A stretch of DNA of 64,000 nucleotides from assembly GCF_001039355.2 (NCBI RefSeq), contig NW_019775632.1, positions 78,944-142,943 on the forward strand, given 5' to 3'. Every line of letters starts with the position of its first letter. Within the stretch, counting starts at the first letter, position 1. This DNA comes from Lingula anatina. Taxonomy: Eukaryota > Brachiopoda > Lingulata > Lingulida > Lingulidae. Positions 10,468 through 22,740 of this stretch are shown in pieces. The position numbers and the translations under genes were made by a program. Under the pieces are notes generated by a model. The model worked only from the letters and a program-made list of their open reading frames with translations. It was not told where the DNA came from and ran no database searches.

Positions 10468-10961
10468 GTAATCTAGCTATATCAGCAGACTTAAATTTGT
10501 TTTTCTACAACACTGTGCTAGAGCCAGAGGGGAAGTAATTAAAAAAAGATGCCAAGGCCCATAATACATGCTAATGGTTGTGTTACATGTACATGTATAA
10601 TTACATATTATAAGGTTGTGAGGACTGTGTAGAGTCAATCAAAGAGGTGATATTGTAACTTTGTGTTAGACTGAAAAAGAAACATATCAAAAACTGTATA
10701 CCTTTTCAGTCATGACAGATAAAGTAAAATGTTGACTGAAATGCTAGTGATTGACCTTAATTGGACTAAAGTTTGTGTTGGTCACTGCAACTTAAACAGT
10801 AATACATGTAGTAAATGGTTTCCTATCAGTTCTCAGACTTACTACAGTAGTACAGTGTACATGCTATGTAGGTACTCTTACTGCAGGTAAGGCCTCACCT
10901 CATCTAGTGTTTCAGACTGTAGTGACTAAGGTAGTAAATATACAGAGACATACATACTTAC
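10468..10961. other. Receptor 3' flank, copy B
   Basis: Aligns with 200-733. Probably the receptor 3' UTR overlapping the 3' side of the convergent minus-strand gene. No other exon recognised. Confidence 0.5.
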
Positions 10962-11417
10962 TACTGTGTCTTGTTCTCCAGTTTTATAAAATTTGTTTCC
11001 TGTAACTGAATTTTTGGTATTTTCTTCCCCCTTCTTTTCAGCATCATTAGCTTTGATGGCACTTTCATGAAATGCTCCCACACTGCACTTCAGTGGATGA
11101 GTTTGTATTTTGCATAATGGAAATGACTTTCTCTTTTCGTAGTTCAACCTCTCAGTTCGAGTATTTTTTGGGTTTCTTGTGTAAAATGAAATTTCATCAA
11201 TTTTGCAAACATTACTTAGACAACGCCAATGTTTGATGTATCTCTCAGACTTGCGATATATTCTTGATGTTTGACTACATGCATGTATTTTTATTATCGT
11301 AGATAAATGCCTTTTTCCAGTGTTTACTCCATTGCTGTGGACAAAAAGTTTGGTGCAGTAAGGACTCGAAAAACTAAACAGTGTCCGTACGACAAAACGA
11401 AACTCACGAGCAGCCAT
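10962..11417 (-). CDS. First coding exon of an unrecognised, probably mitochondrial protein (copy B)
   Basis: Copy of the exon at 734-1192: ATG at 11415-11417, 152 codons, and the same GTAAGT donor position. The N-terminus (Met-Ala-Ala-Arg-Glu-Phe-Arg-Phe-Val-Val-Arg) is basic and amphipathic, as in mitochondrial presequences. Compared with copy A there are about 17 amino-acid differences, yet no frameshift or stop, so the frame seems to be under some constraint. No downstream exon could be identified to the left, where the receptor gene occupies the other strand; a candidate acceptor in the 10870-10890 area is again followed at once by TAA. Family unknown. Confidence 0.5.
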
Positions 11418-13051
11418 ATTAACCTACTCTCTAATCCAAATATCGGAATTTAGTAAATATTCCAATAGAAATACATTTAAAAGTCAAATTTCTTAATGGA
11501 ATTGTATCTAATACTTTATCAAAAAGAGAAAGGTTACATTCAAGTATTTAAAAATATATCTTTTGGTATAATTACATGGAAATAATTACATTGTTGGGTT
11601 TCAAGATTAACACTGACAACAATATCCGGTGCACGAATGGAGGTGAGTTTGAGTGGGCAAAACAGACTAAATTCTTTGCGTTTTATCACTGATATCTTTA
11701 CACAATAATAACGAATAAGTTGTGAATGACTTCGAATTATAGTGTAGTTCATTCTAGTTGGATTTCAGTAGGATAATGTTGTATCTAGTCAACAAATCTG
11801 AGAGGGAGCTTGGGGAAGGGTGCGGCAGAGTTAAAGGGGGGGGGGGGGGGCGGCAGACGTAGCATATACTAGCATACATAGGTAGATCTTATTATTCTGT
11901 TCCACGTACACGTGTCTTTGCCAACATGTGAACGTTGATAAAATATCAACGTCTCAGATGTATTTTGTTTTAATTGCGAAATATAATTAGACTTCACTTA
12001 AAATTATTTTAAAAATGGACTCTGTCACCAAATAGTACAAATTTGAGAAATATGAAGTAGACGGTATCATTCACGACAAGTCTGGGTGCAATGTAAGAGC
12101 TTCCAATATTTTAAAAAAGCTAATGGGGATGGCAGAAAACAGACACACACAGTCATACAGACCTCCAGAGTTTTCAATCTGTAACTACCTAACTTTATTA
12201 CCCTTTATTATAATTGAGGGGTGGTGGTTGGATTGGGGGGGAGAGACTTTTTTCTGTACTTCATTGTTGGCTTTTAATTGACCATTTATTAAGAATTGAC
12301 CTTAATTCAGTAATTTCTGTATTTGCCAATTCTACATAAATCAAGTTATTTTCAACTACTAGAAGAAGATGTGGATACTTGATAAATATTTTTCATTCAT
12401 TCAATTTTTATTTTTGTTTATATGAAGATATTATATTTAATACAATTAATGCATATGTGTTTGGGAAAAAGTAAGACAAGTGCCAGTGTGTTGCAAATTA
12501 ATGCTTCTTATCATGCAACATGAAGAGCTGCATTTTAAAGAAGCAGTGAATAACTTAGAATGTGAAGTCAGAACATAAATCTCTGATGTCACTCGATGTC
12601 ACAACACATATGGAACAGAGCTATGTTTTGTATTTGGTACTGCATCACTTATGTACAGTTGCATGCAGTCTCATTCACCATGTTGAATGAAAAATACTGA
12701 GTTAGGTTATATAAATATATACGTATTAACCTATCTAGATTGAAAACAAGACCTATTTCTGTATCGGTGTCAGTGAACTTTTTATGTCTGGAGAGGTGAC
12801 TGATGTCGAAATAGGCGTGGCATCTCACAGAAGCAGCTGATACTGTGCAAAGTAATTACAGAAAAGCTGTAGGACTTCAGCATAAGCACTTCCTTAGCTA
12901 TACCTTGGTGGTGAGTTTATTCTTGAATATTGGAGAAGAACCATATTATGAATTTCATAATGGCAGCTGCAGTGAAAATGGGTGGAAATGATCATGTTAA
13001 GTATGATTCGCAAGTGTTTATTACATGTCTGCTTATTTTCAGAACGGGGCC
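11418..13051. other. Divergent intergenic region and GNPNAT1 5' UTR, copy B
   Basis: Duplicate of 1193-2830, with a G-tract near 11837-11850 and no further gene seen. Probably contains promoters for the minus-strand exon and for GNPNAT1. Confidence 0.5.
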
Positions 13052-15233
13052 ATGGAAGAGGTTTACTTGTATGAGCCTAAACTCTTGAAGGAGATAGACT
13101 TTTCAACAGTTGAAAATAAATTTAAACATGGTATCTCACCCAGAAATCCAGGGGAAAATCTGATTTTGAGGCCACTGTCCTCAGGTGATTTTGACAGAGG
13201 TTAGTATCACTGGGAAAGACTTTGGTTTCATATCAATAACCTTGGTGAATGTATAGGCCTTTAAACATCATTACCTTGTCAGTAAGCTGCAGGGCGTGAG
13301 GGAGGTATTCTCCCTTTCACAAGTTTGCATCTGCTAGGAAGCCCAAGTACCAACCAAAATTAATGGATAGTGGCAAGTTTGAAAGGTTCGGTTTGGGTGA
13401 TAAACTTACAAAAGAACCAGACTACTAAGCTGTCTGTATCTTAAAACATACTTAGAACTGCAGATGGAATGCTGATATATAACCCTCAGTATGAAAAGGC
13501 CTTCTGATCACAGTGCATGTAAAAGATGTTCAAAGGTATAAATTCTGACAGTCTCTTTTCACCTGTAAATTTAAAAGTAAGGAGCCCCATTCAACTTGTA
13601 CAGTGCCAAGTATTGTGATGGGTATTGCTTATCTCCCTGTAATAACAGTACTGTGTGCTGGCTGAACAGGGTTATCATTATGACCAGCACAGGTACAGGT
13701 AGGATTTCATAACATTAAGAAGGGAACATTATTCAAAAGCCCTCATGAATTAAAGATACAAAATTTTTAAATCTTAATTACTCATGAATAGTTGTGTGTA
13801 TTCCGGATGTGTCTCTTAAAATATTTTATATTGCAGAATTAACCTCTAAATGCAGCACAAGAAATGAATTTCTAAAATATAAAACTTTCCATTGAAATAC
13901 AGTGAAAATGCAGTGGAAGTAAATTAATTTAAAGGCTTTGAAATTCCCACTGATGTAATGCAATGCTTTCTGTTGTTTTTTTTTTCAGGTTTTCTACAAC
14001 TCCTAACACAACTGACGTCTGTAGGGGAGGTCTCCAGAGCTATGTTTGAAGGTATGTATATACAAATATATAATAGTTTTGTTGCATTTATGTTTTAAAC
14101 TGCACAAATGCTGTAGAAAATGTCTTGGATCTACTTTTCAGTTACAGAAATAGGAGTTTGTTAAAAAGTTACTTTAACTCAAAATGATATAAATGAATAT
14201 TATAGAAGAGAGACAGTTAAAAATTACGAGTACTTGCTTGGGTATAAAGTCTGTTTTCAGTACCGCTTGTTTGCACCAAAGCTATCAAATCAACTTCCTC
14301 CCATGTTTTTTAATGTTGACTTTCAAAATATACATACCATTGACTGTTAGAGAAACCTACTGACTTGATCCAAATGTTTGAATTTCTTGCTATGTTGCTT
14401 TCATTGTAGATCAGTTTAACAACATGAAAGCATGCAAGAACACTTACTATGTTACTGTGATTGAAGATAAAGAGACAAATGCTGTAATAGGAGCTGCTTC
14501 CTTAGTTTGTGAAGAAAAATTTATCCATGCAACTGGAAAGGTAACAAATTTTACGCGTACAAGTGTTTTGATAAATTAAAACAAATGGAAAAAAGCACAA
14601 TGACTTTGACTTATATATTTATTATTATTACTGTTATATATTTATTATTATGATGTTGATATGATTTACCCGTTCCTAATTAATGACAGTTGAAGTTACT
14701 AAGATTTTATCATAACACAGCAGTTACTTAGATAGTCAGTTATTCAAAAGGATTAGCATGGTGCATATTACATCTTTTTTTCGTGATATTCATTTGATTG
14801 TATAGTTGCATCTAAAAAATACTATAAGCTCTAACTTGTATATTTTTGGCAGAGAGGAAGAGTTGAAGATGTTGTGGTTAGCAGTGATTATAGAGGAAAA
14901 CAATTAGGAAAAGTGTGAGTATATTTTAAAGCTGGATTGGTTTTACATGTTAAATTGGACATGCCTCTTCATTTCCTAAATCATTAACTGTATTAACTGA
15001 AAAAAAAATGGATGACTAATCTACACACTGTAATTCTTACATAGATTATTCTGTCTTATATCTTCAGCTCTAGACTTTTATCTTCCAGGCTTGTAGCAGC
15101 TTTGACTTTTCTTGGAAAACATGTTGGATGTTATAAAATGTCGTTGGAATGTTCAGATGACATGGTTCCTTTTTATCAGCAGCTGGGATATATACGAGAA
15201 CAGAACTACATGCAACAGCGATTCAAGAATTAA
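13052..15233 (+). CDS. GNPNAT1: Glucosamine 6-phosphate N-acetyltransferase, copy B
   Basis: Second full GNPNAT1, with exons 13052-13199, 13989-14051, 14410-14540, 14853-14914 and 15089-15233; 182 aa and identical in protein to copy A. Differences noted in coding DNA are third-position or Leu codon changes (GTA/GTG, TAC/TAT, CTG/TTG, GAC/GAT). The GNAT acetyl-CoA loop and the C-terminal Phe-Tyr-Gln-Gln-Leu-Gly-Tyr are intact. One difference may matter: the first coding-exon donor is GTTAGT here and GTAAGT in copy A, a weaker but usable +3 base. If the duplication is genuine, both genes could produce enzyme; if it is allelic, there is one gene. Confidence 0.95.
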
Positions 15234-17777
15234 AACAAGATTTTGAAATGGAACAAGTTTTTAGAAAAATCATGGCTCAAAAATTGAATTCCTTTAGAGC
15301 ACTGTTACTGGCTCCAATATGTCCATACTTTTTAAGTATGAACGGTATAAAAAAATCGTGGACTACTGATTTCCTGTCTAAATTTCCATCTAGATAATGA
15401 ACTAGTAAATAGTTGTTTAACCTTTGTAGAGGAATTTGGAAATGGTCAGCTAGAATATTTTTTATGCCATGTGTCTTTACAAGAGGAATTGATCAAAAGA
15501 GGATGCAAGCCTTAACAACGAGTGTTTATTAATCTTCGGGCAGAAGGGTATGTGCCTCATCTTTGCAGCTGTTTCACTATAAAGATCTGACATCTCTTAT
15601 AAAATCTTCCCATCAGTAGTTTGTGCTCATATTTTGACAAGCTTTGTTTAAATGTACAGAATTGTTGAATTTTTTTTTCATCATTAATACCCAAAACTAA
15701 GGTATTCCAGTATTATCTTTACTAATGCTGCCAAAACCATTAAATTGAGCTTTTTATTATTATCATTATTATTTTTTTTGTGTGTGTGTGTAGCCAAGGT
15801 TCAGGGTCAAGAAATATATAAATGGGCATCACGCAGCTGGTGAAACTATGGCATAATCTGTGATAAAGAACAACAATACCTAAAGACTTTGATAAAAACA
15901 AGTTGAATACAACATAATTGTGTATTTTGAACAAAATAGTTTGTGTGTGTCACATAATTGTATATTTTGTTTGAAAAGTACATTGACCAATTGCAATATG
16001 AACATTTTGCCACGAGACTTAATTAGCTTTTATACTAGAATGCGGTTTGCTTGAAGAAGCTGGTCATTTGTATCTCAAAATGGGTCCAGGGTTTTTCAAT
16101 TACCTGTTTTCATATATTATAATTATACTATAATTGCTTTTGGTAGTACATGTGAAAATGGTAGATTAGGACCAGATGATTTTAAATGCCTCTGAATCAA
16201 GGAATAATTGGATGCATGAAAAATCATTTGCAGTAGCAAATTTGTAGAATTAAATAGTTTTTTAACATGATATACATGCAAGATCTGGAATGTCTCAAGA
16301 ACCTGGTGTAAAGTTTATGTATCATCTTTTTGTGTTCATGTCTGTAGGTGCATGCTTAAAAATTGCTACCTAGTTTGTACTAATATTTTATGTGAAATCC
16401 TGTGAAAGGTGTCAGCCAAGCATCACCATAAAAACTCCCAAAAAAAGAAAAAGAAAAAACTGTGATTGTCCAGAAAAGTTTATCTCTAGTCATTATGCAA
16501 TCCATGTATAGTTTTTACTTCATGTAATTTTAATGTTCATATGTAATGATATCATAAATCATTAAAATCCAATGACATACGTACACTGGGTGTGAAATTC
16601 AGAGGATGCATACACACCATTTAAGTGTGTAAATATATCTCTATATGATTGAAGTTTCATTTATGTTTATTAAAATACAAAGACAATATCGGTTGGAAAG
16701 GTTTTAAGAATGAATGGTTATATTTATTTACTAATGCAGTCCAAAATGTGCAGCGATTCACAATAAATATTAGGTGTATAGCTGATATAGTTTGTTGGCT
16801 TGATGTTCTGCAACATTTTTCACCATACCTGTTGACTTTTTGAAGAAATTAATTTTTTTTCAGAAAAAAAAAAAAACAAAAAAAAAAACAATGGTTGAAG
16901 ATGAGGTCTAGTTCTTGATATGCACATTGATAATGTAAAAGTGCAAATAGAAATGAAGAATTTTATTCCATATTTTTGTTCACAAGAGAACTCCATCCTT
17001 GTGACACTTAAAGCATGCTAAGTGCTTTTAACACCTTAATTCAGCACAAATTAAAAATGAAATGAAAAATAAGACTCCTGGAATTCCAGCAACTTTCCCT
17101 TTATCATCAATTTACATCCTATCCAAGAATGTTAACAAATTGACAAATTATGAACCCATTTTCCAGTAATAATTACTAATGTTTACCATCAAAAGTAAAG
17201 TTCAGTTTCTGTCCCCGTTATGGGAGCCACTGGATAAGAAGTTTACAGAAACTAATTCTGCAAACAATTATGGATATAGCATACCTTGGTTATTGAAGTG
17301 AAAACATTCGAATCTCTAAGGAAATTGAATTTCTCCAATATAGGTCAAAGTTCATTGTGTGGTTTTAAAGGTTTTACTTAAAAGTAAAGGTGCTGAGCTT
17401 ACTTATGCACTGATTTGGTGAGCCTTACAATGCACACTTAAATCAGTCAAATCAATGAACTTAACAGACTTCTGTCTTGGGAGTTCAACCCCCTTGTAAA
17501 TGTCTTTTCTTCTGACCATGTCTTCTTAAACACTCCAAAAAACACTGAAAACAACTCAGACTCCCCTCTTCAAGAAATCGACATAAAACTGGAAGCAGGT
17601 GTCATTTTTTTGCTTTTTTTCTGACTTGCTAGAGTAACACCATATTTTCAAATAAAATGGATAATCTTATACAAAGTATCAACAGTTCAAATTTGTAAAT
17701 GTGCACTTTTTTGTCCATTTCTTGAAGGTTGAATCTACAAAAACAATTTTCTGCACAGCAGTCAAATATGGCAGTAG
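15234..17777. other. GNPNAT1 3' UTR/flank (copy B) and intergenic DNA to NDUFAF1
   Basis: 15234-17310 duplicates 5086-7158. 17311-17777 is unique A/T-rich sequence, likely the NDUFAF1 3' UTR (minus strand) and spacer. No coding exon recognised. Confidence 0.5.
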
Positions 17778-20700
17778 TTAACTATGGTCACCCATTGAAG
17801 TTCTGTACATTTCATAAGCATGTACCTCTTTATGTTCCTTATCACAGTACACTCCAATATAGTCCAATTCTAGGCTGAAAGGTCCAGCAGTACCATCTGC
17901 TATTATTATAGAACACACTGCGACTCTTGAGAGGTCTAGTGGACGTTGAACATCATTTATAATCCCAGAATTTGTGAAGAAGAACTTAGAAAAGGGGATC
18001 TGAAATTCAAAATAAAAAGGTAAACAAGGCAGCAAAGCTGTCAAATGTACAGACAAAAAACAGAAAATAAAGATGCAAAAAAGGTCATTTTGTCAATTTT
18101 GATGCAATAATAAATAATGCTTATAATAGCAAAAAGATTGTCAATTTTGATGTAACATTACATAATAAATTAGAGAATAATTATCACCAATTTTTGTTTA
18201 TTGACTATAAATAGGATGGACATGTAGAAAATATGATTACCATTTGGCTTCATGTCCATGGGAGCTCCGAGTCCCATAATGAATATGCCAAAAAAGATAA
18301 TGAATATAACACTAAAATGTATAACTTCCAGAAAAAGAAGCCAATTAGACTGCTTTTCTAACTCAGGCTGCATTTTAGTCCTGTGTTTCTTTTTTGAAAG
18401 TTTGACAGTCATAAGTAACACGGTTTTTCCATAATGGTCATCAAGGCAGCAGCACCAAAAATTGTGTTTTCTGCTATTTTGATGCAACATTACATAATGC
18501 TTAACAGCATAATGACCATCGATTTTTAATAATAAAATATAAGTGTCATGGATTTTCACAAAATGTGACTAGCACGGGTCTTCAAGCCCGTGGAGGTTCT
18601 AAGTCGCACCTTGGAAATGCCAATATGTGAAAAATTAAATTTTCACAAAAANAAAAAATGACAATTTTCTGAAAATACGTGTTTTATTATTTATTCCAGC
18701 TAATAAGAAAAAAAAGTGCTATAATTAAGTTTGATAAAACAGCAGGAGGTTAGTAATAACGGTTTAGATTACAGTCAATAGAAATTTAGATTTATAAGCA
18801 CATATTTCCTCTAATCCTGAAGTAAATAAGAGACCATTCCCACAGATATTTAGATTGATCTATCCCCCTGTTGAGTCTCACTAGATTGATGTCAGCTTAA
18901 CTTTAGTGTGTGCCAGGCTCCCGGAAGCTGACAGCAATTTAGCATGAACCCCCCAGGGAGTTAGGTCTATCCAGATGGATCGGTCTAAATCTGTGGGAAC
19001 TGAGTCTAAGACCCCATTCCCAGAGATTAGATCGATCCAAACTAGATCGACCTAACTCCCTGGGGGGTTCATGCTAAACAGAACCAAGCGGGCACGAAAG
19101 TTAATTACCCCCTTACAGCTTGTAGTTGGCGGGACAGACATTTAAGTCGGATGATCTGACAGTAATCTAGTGAGACTTCCCAGGGGGGATAGATCGATCT
19201 AAAATCTATGGGAATACGCCCTAAAACTATAGTTATTTATTTTCACCTTGATAGTCTGCCAATAAGGACCACCCCTTGTGTACAAGAAGAAGTTGTGCAT
19301 GTCATAAAAGTTGAGGTTAAACTGTTCATCACGCCCAAGCCCAATTCCATACACTCTCCCATCGCCACGGCAACGGATAACAAGATGTGTGTAGTCTGAC
19401 CAATCAAAAGGGGCTCGTCGTCCAAAAGATTCCTAAATAGACATATACCATGGATTAAAACAGACTGCATATCAATTGCTCAATTATTCATATATTTACA
19501 AGACCCAACAGTTAAAAAAGGCTATTTCACAGATAGTCTCTTTGTCTCACATCTCAAAAATTCAAAATTATCTGGAAAAACAAATGTATCAGGCCAAAGA
19601 AAATTTAAACTCCAAGGCATGAAAGAGGCCATTCAGAATGAGATGAGCCAAGTGCTAGCTAGGCCACGACCTAAATATGGCGGACATACATGAAAGGAAG
19701 ACCGCTTAATCGTGNGACGGCGACGACGGCGACAGCGACGACGGCGACGGCGACGACAGACGCAGATGATGGCTATATGTACAGACACATCTGTGTCTGT
19801 ACATAAAAAAGGCTATTTCACAGATAGTCTCTTTGTCTCACATCTCAAAAATTCAAAATTATCTGGAAAAACAAATGTATCAGGCCAAAGAAAATTTAAA
19901 CTCCAAGGCATGAAAGAGGCCATTCAGAATGAGATGAGCCAAGTGCTAGCTAGGCCACGACCTAAATATGGCGGACATACATGAAAGGAAGACCGCTTAA
20001 TTGTGTAATGGTCTCTCCGCCTCTCATACACCTCCCCACGTGTCATTAATTCCTGCATGGGCACAGTAATTAAATCTCATGTCAATTCAATCGGTCAAGG
20101 GACAATGCGTGGGGAGCCGTGTGAGAGGCGCAGAGACTATTACAGGATTAAACAGTCTTCCTTTCATGTAGGTCCGCCATATTTAGGTCGTGCACTTTAG
20201 GTTTAGCACTCGGCTCTTCTCATTCTGAATGGCCTCAAATTGATTTCAACAAGAATGTCTGAGAGGGTGGTTAATAAAAAAAAAATAGTCTAACCCATCT
20301 CCTCTTGTTAATTAATGAACAATATCCTGCTCTCTCTTGCAATTCTCTATTCTGAATAGTTGTTGCAAGGGTTCCTCGGAAATGTCCATGATTGTTTTTT
20401 GTTAAGACAAGTTCTGCCTCAGAAAATCCAAGATTTTCTTGCTTGTCTGTGCTCAGAATCCAGTCATTAAGACTATCTTCCCCCTTAAACTTCCATACAA
20501 TACGAAGATCACCATGGCGGACTTGTTGGCTGATTTCTTGGCTAATAGGCGAAAGGAGAGACAAGGGATTATTGCGTAATTTTTTTCCCCACATCTTAAG
20601 GTGTTGTGGAAAGTTTTCTATAACTTCATCTGTAGTTGGTATGCCTACATAATAAGATGGTGGTTTTTTTTTATGATGGAGGACCGACTGCCTTTTGTAT

Positions 20701-20801
20701 CTTTTGGAAATCACACATGTCTGAAGTCTCTGAATACCATTGGTCTTTAGTATATTGTTCCCAGAGTGTAGAACAGCTGTCAGTGGACGTGCCATTAGCA
20801 T
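17778..20801 (-). CDS. NDUFAF1: Complex I intermediate-associated protein 30 (mitochondrial complex I assembly factor 1)
   Basis: Assembly factor for mitochondrial respiratory complex I. Three coding exons on the minus strand, 20295-20801, 19247-19432 and 17778-17999, all phase 0, give about 304 aa (human 327). The first exon has a basic, Ser/Arg-rich mitochondrial presequence after Met-Leu-Met-Ala-Arg-Pro, then the start of the CIA30 domain (Asp-Leu-Arg-Ile-Val-Trp-Lys-Phe). Exon 2 has the family signature Phe-Asp-Trp-Ser ... Arg-Gly-Asp-Gly-Arg and Tyr-Thr-Arg-Gly-Gly-Pro-Tyr-Trp-Gln. Exon 3 has Pro-Phe-Ser-Lys-Phe-Phe ... Gly-Pro-Phe-Ser-Leu-Glu-Leu-Asp-Tyr-Ile-Gly-Val. An acceptor lies 11 bases upstream of the ATG (20812), so the 5' UTR is spliced from a first exon not located. 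Intron 2 carries two MITEs, and intron 1 carries a repeat block with an N. Confidence 0.93.
18829..19222. mobile_element. Two head-to-head copies of a MITE family in NDUFAF1 intron 2
   Basis: 18829-19015 starts ACCATTCCCACAGAT and ends near CTGTGGGAAC; 19013-19222 is a related unit in the opposite direction, starting CCATTCCCAGAGATTAGATCG and ending CTATGGGAAT. Both share GATCGATC-rich sub-terminal stretches, a GAGTCTCACTAGATT segment and a GGAGTTAGGTC segment next to a CCCCCCAGG tract. A third member is at 39305-39853. Confidence 0.75.
19518..20240. repeat. Repeat block with direct and inverted arms around an N and a GACGGC microsatellite
   Basis: About 190 bp at 19518-19708 recur almost base for base at 19807-19997, on either side of N (19715), a GAC/GGC repeat (19716-19765) and a short spacer. 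The outer 90 bp also recur in inverted form at about 20150-20238, and an inner pair (CTCTCCGCCTCTCATAC / GTGTGAGAGGCGCAGAG) is inverted too. The right part (about 19913-20238) therefore looks like a foldback transposon; the extra direct copy may be real or a misassembly at the N. Confidence 0.75.
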
Positions 20802-21099
20802 TGTGTATAATGCCTGCAAGTATAATATGATAAAAGTGTAAGCACTTAAGCAAGCATGGTCTTTCTTTCCAAACAGACTGAAAATGAAAGAATACATGCA
20901 CCGTCTGAAATAATCTACCAGTACAACTTACCTTCTAAAACCTTTTCACCCTACTTAGATCATTTATTTCACACCTAGATAACCAAACTAAGATTCATGC
21001 CATAAGGATCACAGACCACATAAGTAACTCTAGTTGATGTTTACACAAAATGCCATAAATACATGTATGCTCCCCCCCCCCCCCCCAATATTCAATGAG

Positions 21100-21947
21100 G
21101 GGCCAAACTGGTCATCACATCCTGATCAGGGCATCAGAAGAGAACGACATCGGTGTGATCCTTGGCCCCAAATGATCACTTGAAGCCCATGCAATGCTGT
21201 TCTGACATCCAATAGAACCATGGGATCCATAACAAGGACATACCAATATGCAGACATGGTCTCTTTCAGGCAACTCAACACAGCACTTGTTAGGCCACAT
21301 GTGGAGTAAGGAAATGTCTCATGGTTTCTCTATCAGAAGACCTAAACACAATTGAGAATGTACAGCACAGAGCAACTAAACATATAACTTGCTTACATGA
21401 CCTGAGCTATGAAGAGCAACAAAAAGAGTTGAAGTCACCAACATTGGTATACAGAGGCATCTGACAGTGAGGGGATATGATTGGGACCTACAAGATCCTT
21501 CATGAGGTTTATGACACTAGAATGGCATCCAAGTACATATTGAATCCTGCTCCAGATGGAATAACCAGAGGCCATAAATAATAATACATGTAATCATCAT
21601 CATCATCATTTTTAGTTTTAGCATATTTTTACAAAGGCGCTTAGGCCATGACCAAACAAATATGTGAGAAGTATAATGAAATATGTAAATGTTTAGATAT
21701 ACTTACTACGTAGTAATTATAAATTATGATATACAGCCATGCAGTGGAACATGATATCCTTTTTACAGAGATTAAAGTTACTGGTTGTCTGACATATTCT
21801 TTACTTTCATTAGCTTGGATATTTCCATATTCCATTTATACAAATTGCTAGTTTCAACACCCTATATAAAGGCACAGCAAAACTACTTCGGCCTTTGAGT
21901 AGCAAAGCTCTGAAACTCACTGCCTGAATCCACCAACTGGTGCTGGT

Positions 21948-21979
<32 letters not shown>

Positions 21980-22125
21980 CCAGTAATCTCATCAAATACA
22001 AATAAACCATATTGGTAATAAGTTTTATACTTTACTGTGTAATCCATGTATTAATGAATATTGTGGATAAAATTTAATGTATAAGATTCAATTTTAATAT
22101 GAAATAAATCAAATCAAATCAAAGG
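21100..22125 (+). mobile_element. Relic of a non-LTR retrotransposon (reverse transcriptase C-terminal part)
   Basis: Translating piecewise in shifting frames gives features of LINE reverse transcriptases of the Jockey/CR1/RTE type: Glu-Asn-Asp-Ile-Gly-Val-Ile near 21140, Leu-Val-Arg-Pro-His-Val-Glu near 21290, Ile-Glu-Asn-Val-Gln-His-Arg-Ala-Thr-Lys near 21355, Leu-Ser-Tyr-Glu-Glu ... Pro-Thr-Leu near 21405, then Gly-Asp-Met-Ile-Gly-Thr-Tyr-Lys-Ile. A further piece (Asn-Ser-Leu-Pro-Glu) appears near 21910. Stops and frameshifts make it dead. A run of AAATC units at about 22100-22123 looks like the 3' tail. 21580-21840 does not match and may be a later insertion. Confidence 0.72.
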
Positions 22126-22713
22126 CTTAGGCATTTGAAAGACGACTAGACAAGCACTGATGTAACCAAGTCTGAATATGACCCAGACACATGCATATTA
22201 CCAGAGACATTTAACGACCTGAGGGATATGGAAATAGTTAAAGGAAATCTGGGGGCCGCATCTAGTAATTGTTACATTTGAATACATACATGTACATGTA
22301 GAATAATTATAAGATACTGTACATGTACAGTGTACATGTATGTAGCTACCTGTGTGTTACCTACAACTAGCTAATGGTCAATTAATGGGTGTGAAAATGG
22401 GTAAACATAAGGGCAAAAATACTAATTATAAGAAATGGTCAAAATGTTACATGTCTCACACCGAATATTACAAATGCATATTTTCACAGAACCGACCTGT
22501 CCAAGCTGGGATACTGTAAGGTCACTGGCTGCGAAAACACATTTACTGCGGGTCTATGAACGTTACATATGCCGTCAATTGAAATTACCAAAATTAGATT
22601 TTCCAAATCATTTTGGGCCAAATAATTCTTCCATTGTTTGTTGGTGACTGTGAAGCCTATATTATTTTTATAGAAGAGCACACTGTGTGTAATTTTGCAT
22701 TTATCCCCAACAT

Positions 22714-22740
22714 CGTCATTACGTCATTACGTCACTTCCG
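22714..22740. promoter_or_regulatory. Triple CRE half-site and ETS motif in the CHP1/NDUFAF1 promoter
   Basis: Three CGTCA cores spaced 8-9 bp apart (22714, 22722, 22731; two as TTACGTCA) run directly into CACTTCCG, an ETS-type site. This sits about 110 bp upstream of the CHP1 ATG and fits CREB/ATF plus ETS control of housekeeping genes. Function is inferred from motif only. Confidence 0.5.

Larger units (their letters stand above)
10250..17310. repeat. Large direct repeat, unit B (right)
   Basis: Second copy of the block at 1-7158, offset about 10.2 kb. Similarity ends at about 17308-17310, where the sequence runs on into unique DNA leading to NDUFAF1. Unit B is preceded by the complete receptor gene (8101 onward), so the original unit probably spans from upstream of the receptor to the GNPNAT1 3' flank. 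All GNPNAT1 splice sites and reading frames are kept. Confidence 0.95.

Noticed and set aside
19712-19984. Open frame of about 90 codons through the N and GACGGC repeat
   Set aside because: It consists of a microsatellite followed by a transposon arm that is repeated twice and inverted nearby; no protein family recognised.
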